In this document: positions 46,212-55,688 of the stretch, piece by piece | Layout of the letters: each line of letters opens with the position of its first letter | Numbering within the stretch: the stretch's first letter is position 1 | NCBI GenBank assembly: GCA_050012855.1 | Contig: JBEKGJ010000004.1 | Location: forward strand, 1 to 64,000 | DNA: 64,000 nt | Origin: JAJXZJ01 sp050012855 | GTDB lineage: Bacteria > Verrucomicrobiota > Verrucomicrobiia > Limisphaerales > J093 | Direction of reading: 5' to 3' | Translations under genes and position numbers: made by a program | Notes under the pieces: model-generated | Told to the model about the DNA's origin: nothing | Database searches by the model: none | What the model saw: only the letters and a program-made list of their open reading frames with translations

Positions 46212-48905
46212 ATGAAAACGCCACGAACAATCTGGTCGAAGCTCCGCGCGCTGTGGCGGCGGCCGGCGGTGAAGCGGGAGATTGACGAGGAACTGCGCTT
46301 TCACCTGGAGCAGCGCACGGCGGAGAACATTGCCGCGGGCATGACGCCGGAAGCGGCGGCGCGGGAGGCACGCAAACGGTTCGGGAACCTGCAGAGTGTC
46401 CGCGAGGAATGCCGCGAGGTTCGCGGTGCGAATTTTGGTGAGACGACTTTGCAGGACATTCGCTTCGGCCTGCGGATGCTGCTCAAGAACCCCGGCTTCA
46501 CGGCCGTGGCAGTCCTGACGCTGGCGCTGGGCATCGGGGCGAACCTGGCCTTGTTCACCTTGCTTGACGACCACTTTCTGCGTCCGCGACACGTACTGCG
46601 GCCGCAGGAACTGTGGGCCATCGTTCCGGCCAATGCTATCGGCGAGCCAAAGAATTTCAACTTTCCCTGGCCCTACTACGACGCCGTCCGCGAATACCAG
46701 ACCGTCTTCAAGGACCTGACCAGCCTCAATAGACTCACCGCAAGACTCCAGACTTCGGAAGGGTCGGAAGCAATCATCGTGAACATGGTGTCGGCGAACT
46801 ACTTTGATTTTGTTGGCACCCGCCCCTGCATAGGCCGCGGCTTCTTGCCGGAAGAAGACAAGCCCGGCTCTGATCTCGTGACCGTGATCAGCTATCGCCT
46901 TTGGCAGGAACATTTTGAAGGGATTCCGGACGTTATCGGAAAGCCTCTGAAGCTGGACGACCACGTTTTCGAAGTCATTGGTGTGGCCCCGCAGGGCTTG
47001 GTCGGAATGGGTTCTCGTGCCCCGGACTTATGGATGACCTACAGTGCGAAGGACTTGTTCTTTCAATCCCCGTCATTAAACGTGTATGGGCGACTTCGAG
47101 ACGGAGTCAGCCCCTCGGCTGCGGCGGATTCACTGGCCCCCATCGTGCAAGAAGTCACGAAAACCCTGCATCCGGCGACATACACAAGCAGTCGGACCCC
47201 GCTGGATGCGAGGAATAATGCCGATTTCACGCGTGTCGCCCTGTTCCGTGCGGGCTACGGTAGCGTTAACCGCGATACCGCGTACGAATCCCGCAAGTCC
47301 CTGATCCAGGTAACCAGTCTGGCCGGATTTGGCACCATCCTGGTAATGCTCATCGCGGCGGCGAACCTTGCCAACCTGCTGCTGGCACGCGGGCTTGATC
47401 GCCGCCGCGAATTGGCGACTCGCGTCGCGCTTGGCGCCACACGCGGCCGGCTTGTCCGAGAACTTGCGCTCGAAGGCATGCTGCTCGCCATCTTGGGCAG
47501 CTTGGCCGCGTTGCTCCTGATGGACTGGTGTGGCAAGGTGGCTCCAGCCCTAATGTCCGCCGTCGTCGTCTTCTCCGACCCTCCCCTGAACTTCCATCCC
47601 GATGTGCGCGTGATCGCATTCGCATTGGGAATCACGCTGCTGATCGGGATCGGCTTCAGTCTGCCGCCGGCATTACTGGCCATGCGCTTCGATCCGTTCG
47701 TCGCCCTCAAAGATTCCAGTGCAGGTGCTGGCCATCGAGAGCGGTGGTGCTCGTTCAGAAATATCCTGGTCGTCGCGCAGGTGGCAGGATCTCTGGTACT
47801 GGTGTCCAGCGTCTTGCTTTGTTTGCGCGGGATCCGCGAGGAGCTTAACCGTGACGTCGGTTTTCGACCTGGGCCGTTGATTGTCGCCCAGGGCGATTTG
47901 GAGCAAGCCGGTTATACCACCAATACGGCGCCCGTGGCGTGCGAAACGTTGCGGAGGCGATTGTCCCTTTTGCCGGGAGTCGAGGAAGTCGGATTGATAG
48001 ACGGAGCGCCGCTTGGAGGAGAGCGAGGAGGCCTCGTGACCGACAGCTTGGATGGCCACGAAGGAACCGACGTGCACTTCGGGCGTATCGAAGTGGGTCC
48101 CGGATGCTTTCATGCCCTGGGAATCCCGATGCTCGAAGGCCGCGAGGTTGCGGATGCGGATTTCACTTCCGGTCGCCATGTGGCGTTGGTGAACCAATGC
48201 TTTGTCCGCACTTTTTGGCCCGATCAAAGAGTACTGGGCAAAGTGATCGAGTTCCGCTATACCAAATACGAAGTCATCGGCATTGTCGGCGATGCGCAGC
48301 TTGAGGACATGCGCAAGACGCCAAGGGCGACCGCGTTTCTTTCGCTGGAGCCCGCCTATTTCTCGCTTCACCCAACGTTCCTCGTGCGAACACGAGGTCA
48401 TCCGGAGTCCCTGATGAACTCGATTCGTGCGGAGTTGATGAGGGTCAATCCTCGGCTGCGAGAGGGACAGGTCCGCACGATGCGCGAGAGAATGCAAGAT
48501 CCTTTGACTCCCCAGCGCAACGTGATGAACCTTCTCGCTGAGATTGGGGCCGTCGCGCTTGGTCTCACCGTGCTGGGGGTTTATGGGCTTATGTCTTATC
48601 TGGTTAAACAGAGGACCCACGAGATCGGCGTCCGGCTGGCCGTCGGCGCGCGACGCGCTAATGTTGTCAGGCTCATCTTGAGACGTGGGTTCCGGCTTGC
48701 GTTGGCGGGCATGATGCTGGGGCTGCCCGCAGCATTCTGTGGTGCATTTCTGCTGAGGCACCTTGTGTTCGGCGTCAGCCCACTTGACTTGATGTCTTTT
48801 GTGGTTGCAGCCGGTGCGGTGTCGGTCGCGATCCTCGTGGCCTGTTGGCTCCCGGCCCGGCGGGCCGCAAAGGTAGATCCCATGGTGGCGCTGAGGTATG
48901 AATGA
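46212..48905 (+). CDS. ADOP-type tandem FtsX permease 7 (divergent)
   Basis: The product has 897 residues from an ATG (MKTPRTIWSKLRALW). The prefix is standard, but after the first helix the protein departs from the others: FTLLDDHFLRPRHVLRPQEL replaces the usual NAVLLRPLPYP and leads into NFPWPYYDAVREYQTVFKDL. The first FtsX domain (near residue 366) is IAAANLANLLLARGLDRRRE. The central helix segment contains Cys and an altered loop (VLLCLRGIREELNRDVGFRP). The second FtsX domain reads YGLMSYLVKQRTHEIGVRLA. It is the most distant member of the array and sits immediately before the decayed ATPase copy, so it may have been the permease partner of that lost unit. Confidence 0.88.
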   Translation: MKTPRTIWSKLRALWRRPAVKREIDEELRFHLEQRTAENIAAGMTPEAAAREARKRFGNLQSVREECREVRGANFGETTLQDIRFGLRMLLKNPGFTAVAVLTLALGIGANLALFTLLDDHFLRPRHVLRPQELWAIVPANAIGEPKNFNFPWPYYDAVREYQTVFKDLTSLNRLTARLQTSEGSEAIIVNMVSANYFDFVGTRPCIGRGFLPEEDKPGSDLVTVISYRLWQEHFEGIPDVIGKPLKLDDHVFEVIGVAPQGLVGMGSRAPDLWMTYSAKDLFFQSPSLNVYGRLRDGVSPSAAADSLAPIVQEVTKTLHPATYTSSRTPLDARNNADFTRVALFRAGYGSVNRDTAYESRKSLIQVTSLAGFGTILVMLIAAANLANLLLARGLDRRRELATRVALGATRGRLVRELALEGMLLAILGSLAALLLMDWCGKVAPALMSAVVVFSDPPLNFHPDVRVIAFALGITLLIGIGFSLPPALLAMRFDPFVALKDSSAGAGHRERWCSFRNILVVAQVAGSLVLVSSVLLCLRGIREELNRDVGFRPGPLIVAQGDLEQAGYTTNTAPVACETLRRRLSLLPGVEEVGLIDGAPLGGERGGLVTDSLDGHEGTDVHFGRIEVGPGCFHALGIPMLEGREVADADFTSGRHVALVNQCFVRTFWPDQRVLGKVIEFRYTKYEVIGIVGDAQLEDMRKTPRATAFLSLEPAYFSLHPTFLVRTRGHPESLMNSIRAELMRVNPRLREGQVRTMRERMQDPLTPQRNVMNLLAEIGAVALGLTVLGVYGLMSYLVKQRTHEIGVRLAVGARRANVVRLILRRGFRLALAGMMLGLPAAFCGAFLLRHLVFGVSPLDLMSFVVAAGAVSVAILVACWLPARRAAKVDPMVALRYE

Positions 48906-48961
48906 ACATGAACCGCTGCATCGTAAAATCGTTCAATCGTTACCTTGTTGAATTGTCAAAC
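48906..48961 (+). repeat. Octamer ladder after permease 7
   Basis: Seven units: CATGAACC, GCTGCATC, GTAAAATC, GTTCAATC, GTTACCTT, GTTGAATT and GTCAAACA. It leads into a decayed ATPase gene. The later part of the ladder and the next 80 bases are shared with the region before the intact second ATPase (54837-54960). Confidence 0.82.
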
Positions 48962-49044
48962 AGCGAAAGCAACGCGCTGGCCATCGCCGCGGCCAAGCCG
49001 CTTCAACGATTCAACGGTTTAACAATGTAACGAACCCCAAATCC

Positions 49045-49190
49045 ATGCCAACAACCATTCCGCTCATTCAACTGGACAACCTCGAGAAGGTGTTCCTCAC
49101 CGACGAAGGGCGAGACGCACACCTTGTCTGGCGTCCAACTCGAAATCGGCCACGGCGATTACGTGTCCGTTTCCGAGCGTCGGGAGCGGG
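49045..49190 (+). pseudogene. Decayed copy of the second ABC ATPase gene
   Basis: The ATG at 49045 and the next 40 or so bases closely match the start of the intact ATPase at 54961 (IPLIQLDNLEKVFLTDE in both). An inserted base near 49107-49111 shifts the frame. Matching sequence continues in the new frame (LSGVQLEIGHGDYVSVS) up to the position of Walker A, where similarity ends near 49190. All catalytic motifs are missing. The upstream 100 bases are also duplicated. From 49191 to 49366 I see nothing recognisable. Confidence 0.85.
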
Positions 49191-49366
49191 TGACTCGTTC
49201 GGCCGTTGGAGGTCCTTCCTCCGACCCAAGTTGCCGTTGCAGGCGCGGGCCGGCCCAGGATGGCCGACGACTGGCGGACCTGAGGGCCTCGGATGAGCCC
49301 GCGGTACAGAGCACAGCATTTTTGTAATAAAACGAACCGCCGTCGGCTTTCTCTAATCGGACGAAT

Positions 49367-49406
49367 GTTAAATCGTGAAATCGTTACATCGTTGAATCGT
49401 TGAACC
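49367..49406 (+). repeat. Octamer ladder before permease 8
   Basis: Five clear units: GTTAAATC, GTGAAATC, GTTACATC, GTTGAATC and GTTGAACC, then the start unit GTGAAGAC of permease 8 in phase. It was retained although the gene immediately upstream is a decayed ATPase rather than a permease. Confidence 0.88.
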
Positions 49407-52097
49407 GTGAAGACGCTACGAACAATCTGGTTGAGAATCGGCTCGCTGTGGCAGCGGCGCGAGGTGAAACGGGGAATTGACGAAGCGCTGCGCTTTCACC
49501 GGGAGCAGCGCACGGCCGAGAACACCGCCGCCGGCATGACGCCAGAAGACGCGGCACGGGAGGCGTGCAGGTGTTTCGGCAACGCGCCGGGCATTCGTGA
49601 GGAATGGCGCGCTGTCCGCGGCGCCAGCTTCGGCGAAACGACGTGGCAGGACATCCGCTTCGGCGCGCGGATGCTGCGGAAGAATCCCGGCTTCACCACG
49701 GTGGCTGTCCTGGCCCTGGGGCTGGGCATTGGCGCCAACACCGCCGTGTTCAGTTTGGTCAATGCCGTGCTCTTGCGCGCGTTGCCCGTGCATGACCCCG
49801 GTCAGTTACGGGTACTCAACTGGAGCGGTCCCTGGCCGAAGGCGTTCAGTGCCGCTGGTGATGAGACGGTGTTCATGGACCGGGCCTACTTCGGCGGGTT
49901 CTCCTACCCGTCGTATCTCGCGCTCCGCGAGCAGGCCCGCGGTGGCTACGACCTCTTCGCTTTCGCTCCGACCGACCCTGTGACGGCGGTCGCTCGCGGC
50001 GAGGCTTCCCGGGCGGCGGGGATTCTCGTTTCCGATAGTTTCTTCACCGGTTATGGCGCCAGCGTGTGGATGGGACGCGCCATCCTGCCGGAAGACGATC
50101 ACTCCGGCGCACCGCCGGTGGTCGTGATCACCCATCGGTGGTGGGAACGACACTGCGGCTCGGATCCTGGGATCGTCGGGCACACGCTGGCGCTGAACCG
50201 GACGGGTTTTACCATCGTTGGCGTGTTGCCGCGCGACTTTGCCGGACCGCTGCCCGGCGACACTGCCGATTTCTACATCCCCCTGGCGTTTCAACCGTTG
50301 TTCCGCCCCGATTTTCGGTTGGCGTCGCCCGATGACTATTGGTTACAGATCATGTTGCGACTTAGCCCCGGCACTCAGGAGGGCCCGGTCCGCGTGGCGC
50401 TCGAAACCGTGTTCCGTCGCCACCAACTGGACCGCTCCGAGCCGAAGGCCGCCCCGCCCAGTCTTCTGCTGCATCCCGGAGCCCGGGGGCCATGGATCAA
50501 GCGAATGGAAATCGGCAGCCCGCTGGAGACTCTGAGGCGGATCGTTGCGCTGGTGCTGCTGATCGCTTGCGCCAATGTGGCGGGTCTGTTGCTGGCCCGC
50601 CATGCCGCCCGGCAACATGAACTGGCGGTGCGCGCGGCCTTGGGCGCAGGCCGCGGGCGCCTCGCGCGGCAGGTGCTCGCCGAGTGCCTGCTGCTGGCGC
50701 TGGCCAGCGCCGGCCTTGGTCTGCTCCTGGCCTGGTGGGGCAAGGCGCTCTTGGTCACCCTGCTGCCGGCCTTCGCGGATTACGATCATTTCGATTTTCG
50801 CATGGATTCGCGAGTGCTGGGCTTCACGCTCATGGCCACGGCAGCCACGGTGCTGCTGGTTGGGGCGATCCCGGCGTTCTTTGCTTCCCGGGCCCGGCCG
50901 GCCGCCGGGCTGCAGAATCCCCGCATTCTCGGCGCGCCGCGTTTGCGCCTGGGCAAGCTGCTCGTGATCGCCCAGGTCGCCATCTCGGTGGTGTTGCTGG
51001 CCGGGGCGGGATTGATGGTTCGAACTTTGGTGAACCTGAGTCACATTCAATTGGGCTTCGACGCGGACCGTCTGTTGGTGGCCCGACTCAACGCTGCGCA
51101 AGGCGGTCATCCGGAGTCGCAACTGGCGGTGTTCTACGAGCGCGTCGGCGAAGCGATGGCTGCGCTGCCCGGCGTGCAGTCCGTGGCGTTTTCGGACCAA
51201 AGTCACGTGGGCGCCGGATTCGGGACGGGATACGGGATCCGAATCCCCGGACGCGAGGGCAAACCGCTCGGTACCAGCGGCATGATCGTGAGCGATACGT
51301 TCCTGGCGACCATGCGGATCCCCTTATTGCTGGGGCGTGGGTTCAGCAGCGCCGACGCGCCTGCCGCCGGACGCGTCGCCGTCGTCAACCAGGCCTTCGC
51401 CGACAAAATGTTCCCGGGCCAGTCTCCGCTGGGGGAAACGTTCAAGCTCGGCCAGGAAGAGCATCAAATCATCGGCGTGTGCGGCAACGCGCGGCTCTAC
51501 GATTTCCGCGCGGAGATGACGCCCATCGCCTACTTGTCGTACCGCCAGCGGCCGGCGCCCGAGGCTTGGTTTGCCATCCGCACCGCATTGCCGCCGTCGG
51601 CGCTGGGAGCCGCGGTGCGTCGAGTGGTGACCGACCTCGACCGCAACTTGGTCGTCACGGGCTTGACCACGCAACGGGAACTGGCTGGTCGCCAGGTGGC
51701 GCATGAGCGGCTGTTCGCTTCGCTGGGCGGTGGCCTGGCCCTGCTGGCGGTGGTGATCGCGTGCCTGGGCCTCTATGGGCTGATGACCTATAACGTGGCG
51801 CGGCGGACCGGCGAGATCGGCATCCGCATGGCGCTGGGCGCGCGGCCGGCCGATGCCGCGCGATGGGTTCTGCGCGAGGCCGCGCTGCTGGGCGGGACCG
51901 GGGCCCTGCTGGGCGTGGTGGCCGCACTGGGCGCTGTGCGAGTGATCCAATTTTACCTCTACGGTGTGGCGCCGCACGATCCCCTCACCCTGGCGGTGGC
52001 CGTGGTGGTGCTGGTGCTGGTGGCCTTGCTGGCTGCGTTCCTCCCGGCCCGGCGCGCGGCGAAGGTGGATCCCATGGTGGCGCTGAGATACGAATGA
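49407..52097 (+). CDS. ADOP-type tandem FtsX permease 8
   Basis: The product has 896 residues from a GTG (MKTLRTIWLRIGSLW). The prefix is the least conserved in the array (KRGIDEALRFHREQRTAENT). After the first helix it has LRALPVHDPGQLRVLNWSG and FSYPSYLALREQARGGYDLF, features shared with permease 9 but not with permeases 1-6. The first FtsX domain is near residue 375 (IACANVAGLLLARHAARQHE). The second extracytoplasmic domain includes FSDQSHVGAGFGTGYGIRIP. The second FtsX domain reads YGLMTYNVARRTGEIGIRMA. The C-terminus is the shared FLPARRAAKVDPMVALRYE. It probably forms a sub-group with permease 9. Confidence 0.9.
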   Translation: MKTLRTIWLRIGSLWQRREVKRGIDEALRFHREQRTAENTAAGMTPEDAAREACRCFGNAPGIREEWRAVRGASFGETTWQDIRFGARMLRKNPGFTTVAVLALGLGIGANTAVFSLVNAVLLRALPVHDPGQLRVLNWSGPWPKAFSAAGDETVFMDRAYFGGFSYPSYLALREQARGGYDLFAFAPTDPVTAVARGEASRAAGILVSDSFFTGYGASVWMGRAILPEDDHSGAPPVVVITHRWWERHCGSDPGIVGHTLALNRTGFTIVGVLPRDFAGPLPGDTADFYIPLAFQPLFRPDFRLASPDDYWLQIMLRLSPGTQEGPVRVALETVFRRHQLDRSEPKAAPPSLLLHPGARGPWIKRMEIGSPLETLRRIVALVLLIACANVAGLLLARHAARQHELAVRAALGAGRGRLARQVLAECLLLALASAGLGLLLAWWGKALLVTLLPAFADYDHFDFRMDSRVLGFTLMATAATVLLVGAIPAFFASRARPAAGLQNPRILGAPRLRLGKLLVIAQVAISVVLLAGAGLMVRTLVNLSHIQLGFDADRLLVARLNAAQGGHPESQLAVFYERVGEAMAALPGVQSVAFSDQSHVGAGFGTGYGIRIPGREGKPLGTSGMIVSDTFLATMRIPLLLGRGFSSADAPAAGRVAVVNQAFADKMFPGQSPLGETFKLGQEEHQIIGVCGNARLYDFRAEMTPIAYLSYRQRPAPEAWFAIRTALPPSALGAAVRRVVTDLDRNLVVTGLTTQRELAGRQVAHERLFASLGGGLALLAVVIACLGLYGLMTYNVARRTGEIGIRMALGARPADAARWVLREAALLGGTGALLGVVAALGAVRVIQFYLYGVAPHDPLTLAVAVVVLVLVALLAAFLPARRAAKVDPMVALRYE

Positions 52098-52098
52098 G

Positions 52099-52146
52099 CA
52101 TGAACTTTTGCATCGTTACATCATTAAATTGTTGAATCGTTGAACG
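52099..52146 (+). repeat. Octamer ladder between permeases 8 and 9
   Basis: Six units fill the gap after one spare base: CATGAACT, TTTGCATC, GTTACATC, ATTAAATT, GTTGAATC and GTTGAACG. The start unit GTGAAGAC of permease 9 follows in phase. Confidence 0.87.
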
Positions 52147-54819
52147 GTGAAGACGCCACGAACAATCTGGTTGAGGATCCGCTCGCTGTGGCGGCGGCCG
52201 GCGGTGAAGCAGGAGATTGACGAGGAACTGCGCTTCCATTGGGAGCAGCGCACGGCGGAGAACCTCGCCGCCGGCATGGCGCCGGAGGACGCGGCGCGGG
52301 CGGCCCGCAAACGCTTCGGCAACGTACCGGGCATCCGCGAGACGTGCCGGGACACTCGCGGAGTGAGTTTGGGTGAAGCGACTCTCCAAGATGGCCGGTT
52401 CGGCCTGCGGATGCTGCGGAAGAATCCTGGTTTCACCGCCGTGGTGGTGTTCACTCTGGCGCTAGGTATCGGCGCCGGCACGGCGATCTTCTCGCTCGCG
52501 AACGCCATCTTGCTCCGTTCGCTGCCCGTGCCCAGTCCGCACGAACTGCGCATCATCGGATGGTCCGGTGCCGATCTCAACATCGCCTACAGCGGGAGGG
52601 GTGACGGCGACATGCCCGCCCACTATGCCGGCTATTCCGTTTCCGTTCCGTTGGCTCGCGCTCTCCGCGAACAATGCGCCGCCCAGGCTGATGTTTTCGG
52701 CTATTCCGAGATCGTCCTCACCGCCCGGGCGCGGCACGAGGCAGCCAGGGCCTTGGGCATGATGGTTTCGGACAACTTTTTCTCCGGACTCGGTGTGCCT
52801 CCGCTGATCGGCCGGCGGCTGGGCGCTGAGGATGAACGGGCTGGAGCTGCGCCGTCCGTCGTCATCTCTTATCGGTGGTGGGAGCGGCAGTTTGATCTCG
52901 ATCCCGGCGTGCTCGGCCGACCGGTCACGCTCAGCGGTTTCACCTTCACAGTCGTCGGCGTGCTGCCCCGTGGGTTTTCCGGGGTGATTTCGGACAGCGA
53001 AGTGGAGTTCTACGTACCCATGTCGTTCCAGCGGCAACTCGCGCCGGACGACCCACACGCTTCGCCCAATCCCTGGATTGTGGACCTGATGGCGCGTTTG
53101 AAGCCGGGGGTGAGCGATGGTCAATTGCAAGCCGCTTTGAACGTCGCCTTCGTGCGCGAGACGGAAGGCTTGATGAAACAAGCCAAGGTCTTGCTGACTG
53201 ATGGCCGCGCCGGTCCAGAGAAGGACCCAGCAGGCTATCGGGGTCCGCTGATGCTGCTCCTCGGGATGGTTGGTCTGGTCCTGCTCGTGGCGTGCGCCAA
53301 TCTCGCCGGCTTGTCGCTCGCGCGTGGCGCCGTTCGCCAACACGAGTTTGCGGTGCGCGCCGCCCTTGGCGCCGGTCGCTGGCGGCTCATTCGCCAATCG
53401 CTGACGGAGAGTGTGCTGGTCGCGCTTCTGGGCGGTGGACTGGGCCTGGTGGTCGCGCTTTGGGGCAAGACGGCCATCTCCCGGCTGCTGGCCGGCTCAC
53501 CGGAGGGACTGCATTACGACATCGCTTTCGATCTCAGAGTGCTGGGTTTCAGCGTGGCCGTGGCTCTGCTCACCGCAGCGCTTTCCGGCTTGTTGCCAGC
53601 GCTGCAGGCCGCGCGCGTGGATCCGCGGGCCGGGCTCAAGGACCGGGCCACGCTCGGAGCGCCCCCCCTTCGTGCCGGCCGATTGCTCGTCGCGGCGCAA
53701 ATCGCCCTGTCGCTGCTCCTGGTTGCCGGCGCGGGACTTTACGTCCGGACGCTGGTCAACCTCATGCACATCAATCCCGGCTTCGTTATGGAAAACCTGT
53801 TGCAGCTCCCACTTAGCCCCGAGGACGCGGGCAAGGAACCACGTCCCCCTGCGTTCTTTGACCGCGTCCTCCAGTCGCTGGCCACGATCCCGGGTGTGCG
53901 GTCGGTGGCTCTCTTCGACACGGTGCTGCTGAGCGGCGGTTGGGAGCACTTTGGCTTCGCCATGCCGGGGCGTGCCTCTGAACAGGTGAACCTATCCATC
54001 GTGAGTGAAGGATTCTTCGGAACGATGGGCATTCCGTTGGCGTTGGGACGTGATCTGCGACCGAGCGACGGCGACGGGGCGGCCAAGGTGGTCGTGGTGA
54101 ACGAGGCGTTTGTTCGCAAGTACTTCCCCGACAGAAACCCCATCGATTTCACGATCACGGAGACGGGTAGTCGCACCGATTGGCAGATCGTCGGCGTGTG
54201 CCGGGATGCCCGTTACGAGGGCCTCAAGACTGAGCCGCAGCCGACGGCGTTCTTCTCATTCCGACAGCATCCGCTTCAGTTTGGTGCTGTCTTCTACTTG
54301 CGCACGGCCGTGCCGCCACTGGCTTTGGCCCCGGCCGCGCGCCAGGCAGTGGCCGCGGTGGATCCCAATATCCCATTGAACCGCTGCAGTACCGGGGTGG
54401 GGGTACGGAACAGACGCATCCAGCGGGAACGCATGTTCGTCACGCTGTGCGGTTCGCTGGCCGCGCTGGCCGTGCTGCTTTCGTGCATTGGCCTCTATGG
54501 GCTGATGGCCTACCACGTCGCCCGGCGCACCGGCGAGATCGGCATCCGCCTGGCGCTCGGTGCGACGCGCCGGCAAATCGCCGGACCGATCCTGCGCGAA
54601 GCCTTGACGCTCGCCGGCATCGGTTTGGTGATTGGCTTGCCGTTAACCCTCGCGCTGACACGTCTCATCCGCAGCAATCTCTACGGCGTGGCGCCTTCCG
54701 ATCCAGTCACGCTTGGTGGCGCCGTTGTCCTGCTGCTCATGGTGGCAGTCATCGCCGCCTGGCTCCCCGCCCGGCGAGCCGCAAAGGTTGATCCCTTGGT
54801 GGCGCTGAGGTACGAATGA
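52147..54819 (+). CDS. ADOP-type tandem FtsX permease 9
   Basis: The product has 890 residues from a GTG (MKTPRTIWLRIRSLW). The prefix has a few changes (KQEIDEELRFHWEQRTAENL). After the first helix it has LRSLPVPSPHELRIIGWSGA, close to permease 8. The first FtsX domain starts near residue 368 (VACANLAGLSLARGAVRQHE). The central and second extracytoplasmic domains have no obvious insertion. The second FtsX domain reads YGLMAYHVARRTGEIGIRLA. The C-terminus is WLPARRAAKVDPLVALRYE. It is followed by an octamer ladder and the intact second ATPase, with which it may pair. Confidence 0.9.
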   Translation: MKTPRTIWLRIRSLWRRPAVKQEIDEELRFHWEQRTAENLAAGMAPEDAARAARKRFGNVPGIRETCRDTRGVSLGEATLQDGRFGLRMLRKNPGFTAVVVFTLALGIGAGTAIFSLANAILLRSLPVPSPHELRIIGWSGADLNIAYSGRGDGDMPAHYAGYSVSVPLARALREQCAAQADVFGYSEIVLTARARHEAARALGMMVSDNFFSGLGVPPLIGRRLGAEDERAGAAPSVVISYRWWERQFDLDPGVLGRPVTLSGFTFTVVGVLPRGFSGVISDSEVEFYVPMSFQRQLAPDDPHASPNPWIVDLMARLKPGVSDGQLQAALNVAFVRETEGLMKQAKVLLTDGRAGPEKDPAGYRGPLMLLLGMVGLVLLVACANLAGLSLARGAVRQHEFAVRAALGAGRWRLIRQSLTESVLVALLGGGLGLVVALWGKTAISRLLAGSPEGLHYDIAFDLRVLGFSVAVALLTAALSGLLPALQAARVDPRAGLKDRATLGAPPLRAGRLLVAAQIALSLLLVAGAGLYVRTLVNLMHINPGFVMENLLQLPLSPEDAGKEPRPPAFFDRVLQSLATIPGVRSVALFDTVLLSGGWEHFGFAMPGRASEQVNLSIVSEGFFGTMGIPLALGRDLRPSDGDGAAKVVVVNEAFVRKYFPDRNPIDFTITETGSRTDWQIVGVCRDARYEGLKTEPQPTAFFSFRQHPLQFGAVFYLRTAVPPLALAPAARQAVAAVDPNIPLNRCSTGVGVRNRRIQRERMFVTLCGSLAALAVLLSCIGLYGLMAYHVARRTGEIGIRLALGATRRQIAGPILREALTLAGIGLVIGLPLTLALTRLIRSNLYGVAPSDPVTLGGAVVLLLMVAVIAAWLPARRAAKVDPLVALRYE

Positions 54820-54820
54820 A

Positions 54821-54876
54821 AATGAACCTCTACATCGTTCAATCGTTCAATCGTTACATTGTTGAATTGTCAAACA
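54821..54876 (+). repeat. Octamer ladder between permease 9 and ATPase 2
   Basis: Seven units: AATGAACC, TCTACATC, GTTCAATC twice, GTTACATT, GTTGAATT and GTCAAACA. Its second half and the next 84 bases are duplicated before the decayed ATPase at 49045. Unlike the permease spacers, about 84 unique bases separate it from the ATPase start. Confidence 0.82.
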
Positions 54877-54960
54877 GCGAAAGCAACCCGCCGAACCTCA
54901 CGTCGGCCAGGCCGGTTCAACGGTTCAACGGTTTTCAACAATGTAACGAACCCTAAATCT

Positions 54961-55653
54961 ATGCAAACTACCATTCCATTGATCCAACTCGACAACCTCG
55001 AGAAGGTGTTCCTCACCGACGAAGTCGAGACGCACGCCCTGTCCGGCGTCCGACTCGAAATCTGTCACGGCGATTACGTGTCCATTTCCGGGCCGTCGGG
55101 CTGCGGCAAGTCCACGCTGCTCGCCATCATCGGCCTGCTCGATTCCCCCACCAGCGGCACCTACCGCCTGCGGGGCGAGCCGGTCGAGCACCTCGGCCAC
55201 GCCCAGCGGGCGCGCGTGCGCAACCGCGAGATCGGGTTCATTTTCCAGAGCTTCAATCTCATCGGTGATTTGACGGTATGGGAGAACGTCGAATTGCCGC
55301 TGACCTACCGTGGCTTGACGAAGGCCGAGCGCCGGGAACGGGTGGACGAGGCGCTGGCGAAAGTTGGCATGACACAACGGGCGAAACATTATCCGGCCCA
55401 GCTTTCCGGCGGCCAGCAACAGCGCGTGGCCGTGGCGCGCGCACTTGGTGGCCGGCCTTCGATTCTGCTCGCCGACGAACCGACGGGGAATCTCGACTCG
55501 AAGAACGGCGACGCGGTGATGGCGTTGTTGCGGGAGTTGCACGCCGAAGGGGCGACCATTTGTCTGGTGACGCACGATCCGCGCTACTCGCGGGATGCGC
55601 AGAAGACCATTCACTTGTTCGACGGGCAGATTGTGGAGGGGGAGGCGGCATGA
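54961..55653 (+). CDS. ABC transporter ATPase, MacB/LolD type (second copy)
   Basis: The product has 230 residues from the ATG at 54961; a longer frame back to 54859 was rejected because the decayed copy shares this start. Walker A is GPSGCGKST (residues 44-52), the Q-loop is FIFQSFNLIGDLTVWENV, the signature is LSGGQQQRVAVARA, Walker B is ILLADEPTGNLDS, and the switch region is CLVTHDPRYSRDA. It differs clearly from the first ATPase at 27463 and has the standard Arg after the signature. It follows permease 9 and precedes the HlyD-type adaptor, so it is the most likely energising subunit for at least part of the array. Confidence 0.92.
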   Translation: MQTTIPLIQLDNLEKVFLTDEVETHALSGVRLEICHGDYVSISGPSGCGKSTLLAIIGLLDSPTSGTYRLRGEPVEHLGHAQRARVRNREIGFIFQSFNLIGDLTVWENVELPLTYRGLTKAERRERVDEALAKVGMTQRAKHYPAQLSGGQQQRVAVARALGGRPSILLADEPTGNLDSKNGDAVMALLRELHAEGATICLVTHDPRYSRDAQKTIHLFDGQIVEGEAA

Positions 55654-55688
55654 GAATGACGAATGTCGAATGTCGAATGTCGAATGTT
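55654..55688 (+). repeat. Heptamer ladder between ATPase 2 and the HlyD-type gene
   Basis: Five 7-bp units of the type GAATGTC run in a row right after the ATPase stop. The remaining bases to 55800 are a degenerate GGATTTCGGACT-like repeat. The unit length differs from the octamers used between permeases. Confidence 0.75.

Noticed and set aside
49045..49296. A small 83-codon gene starting like the ATPase.
   Set aside because: It matches the ATPase only until an inserted base, then reads an unrelated frame. A second frame continues the homology, so it is a decayed copy.
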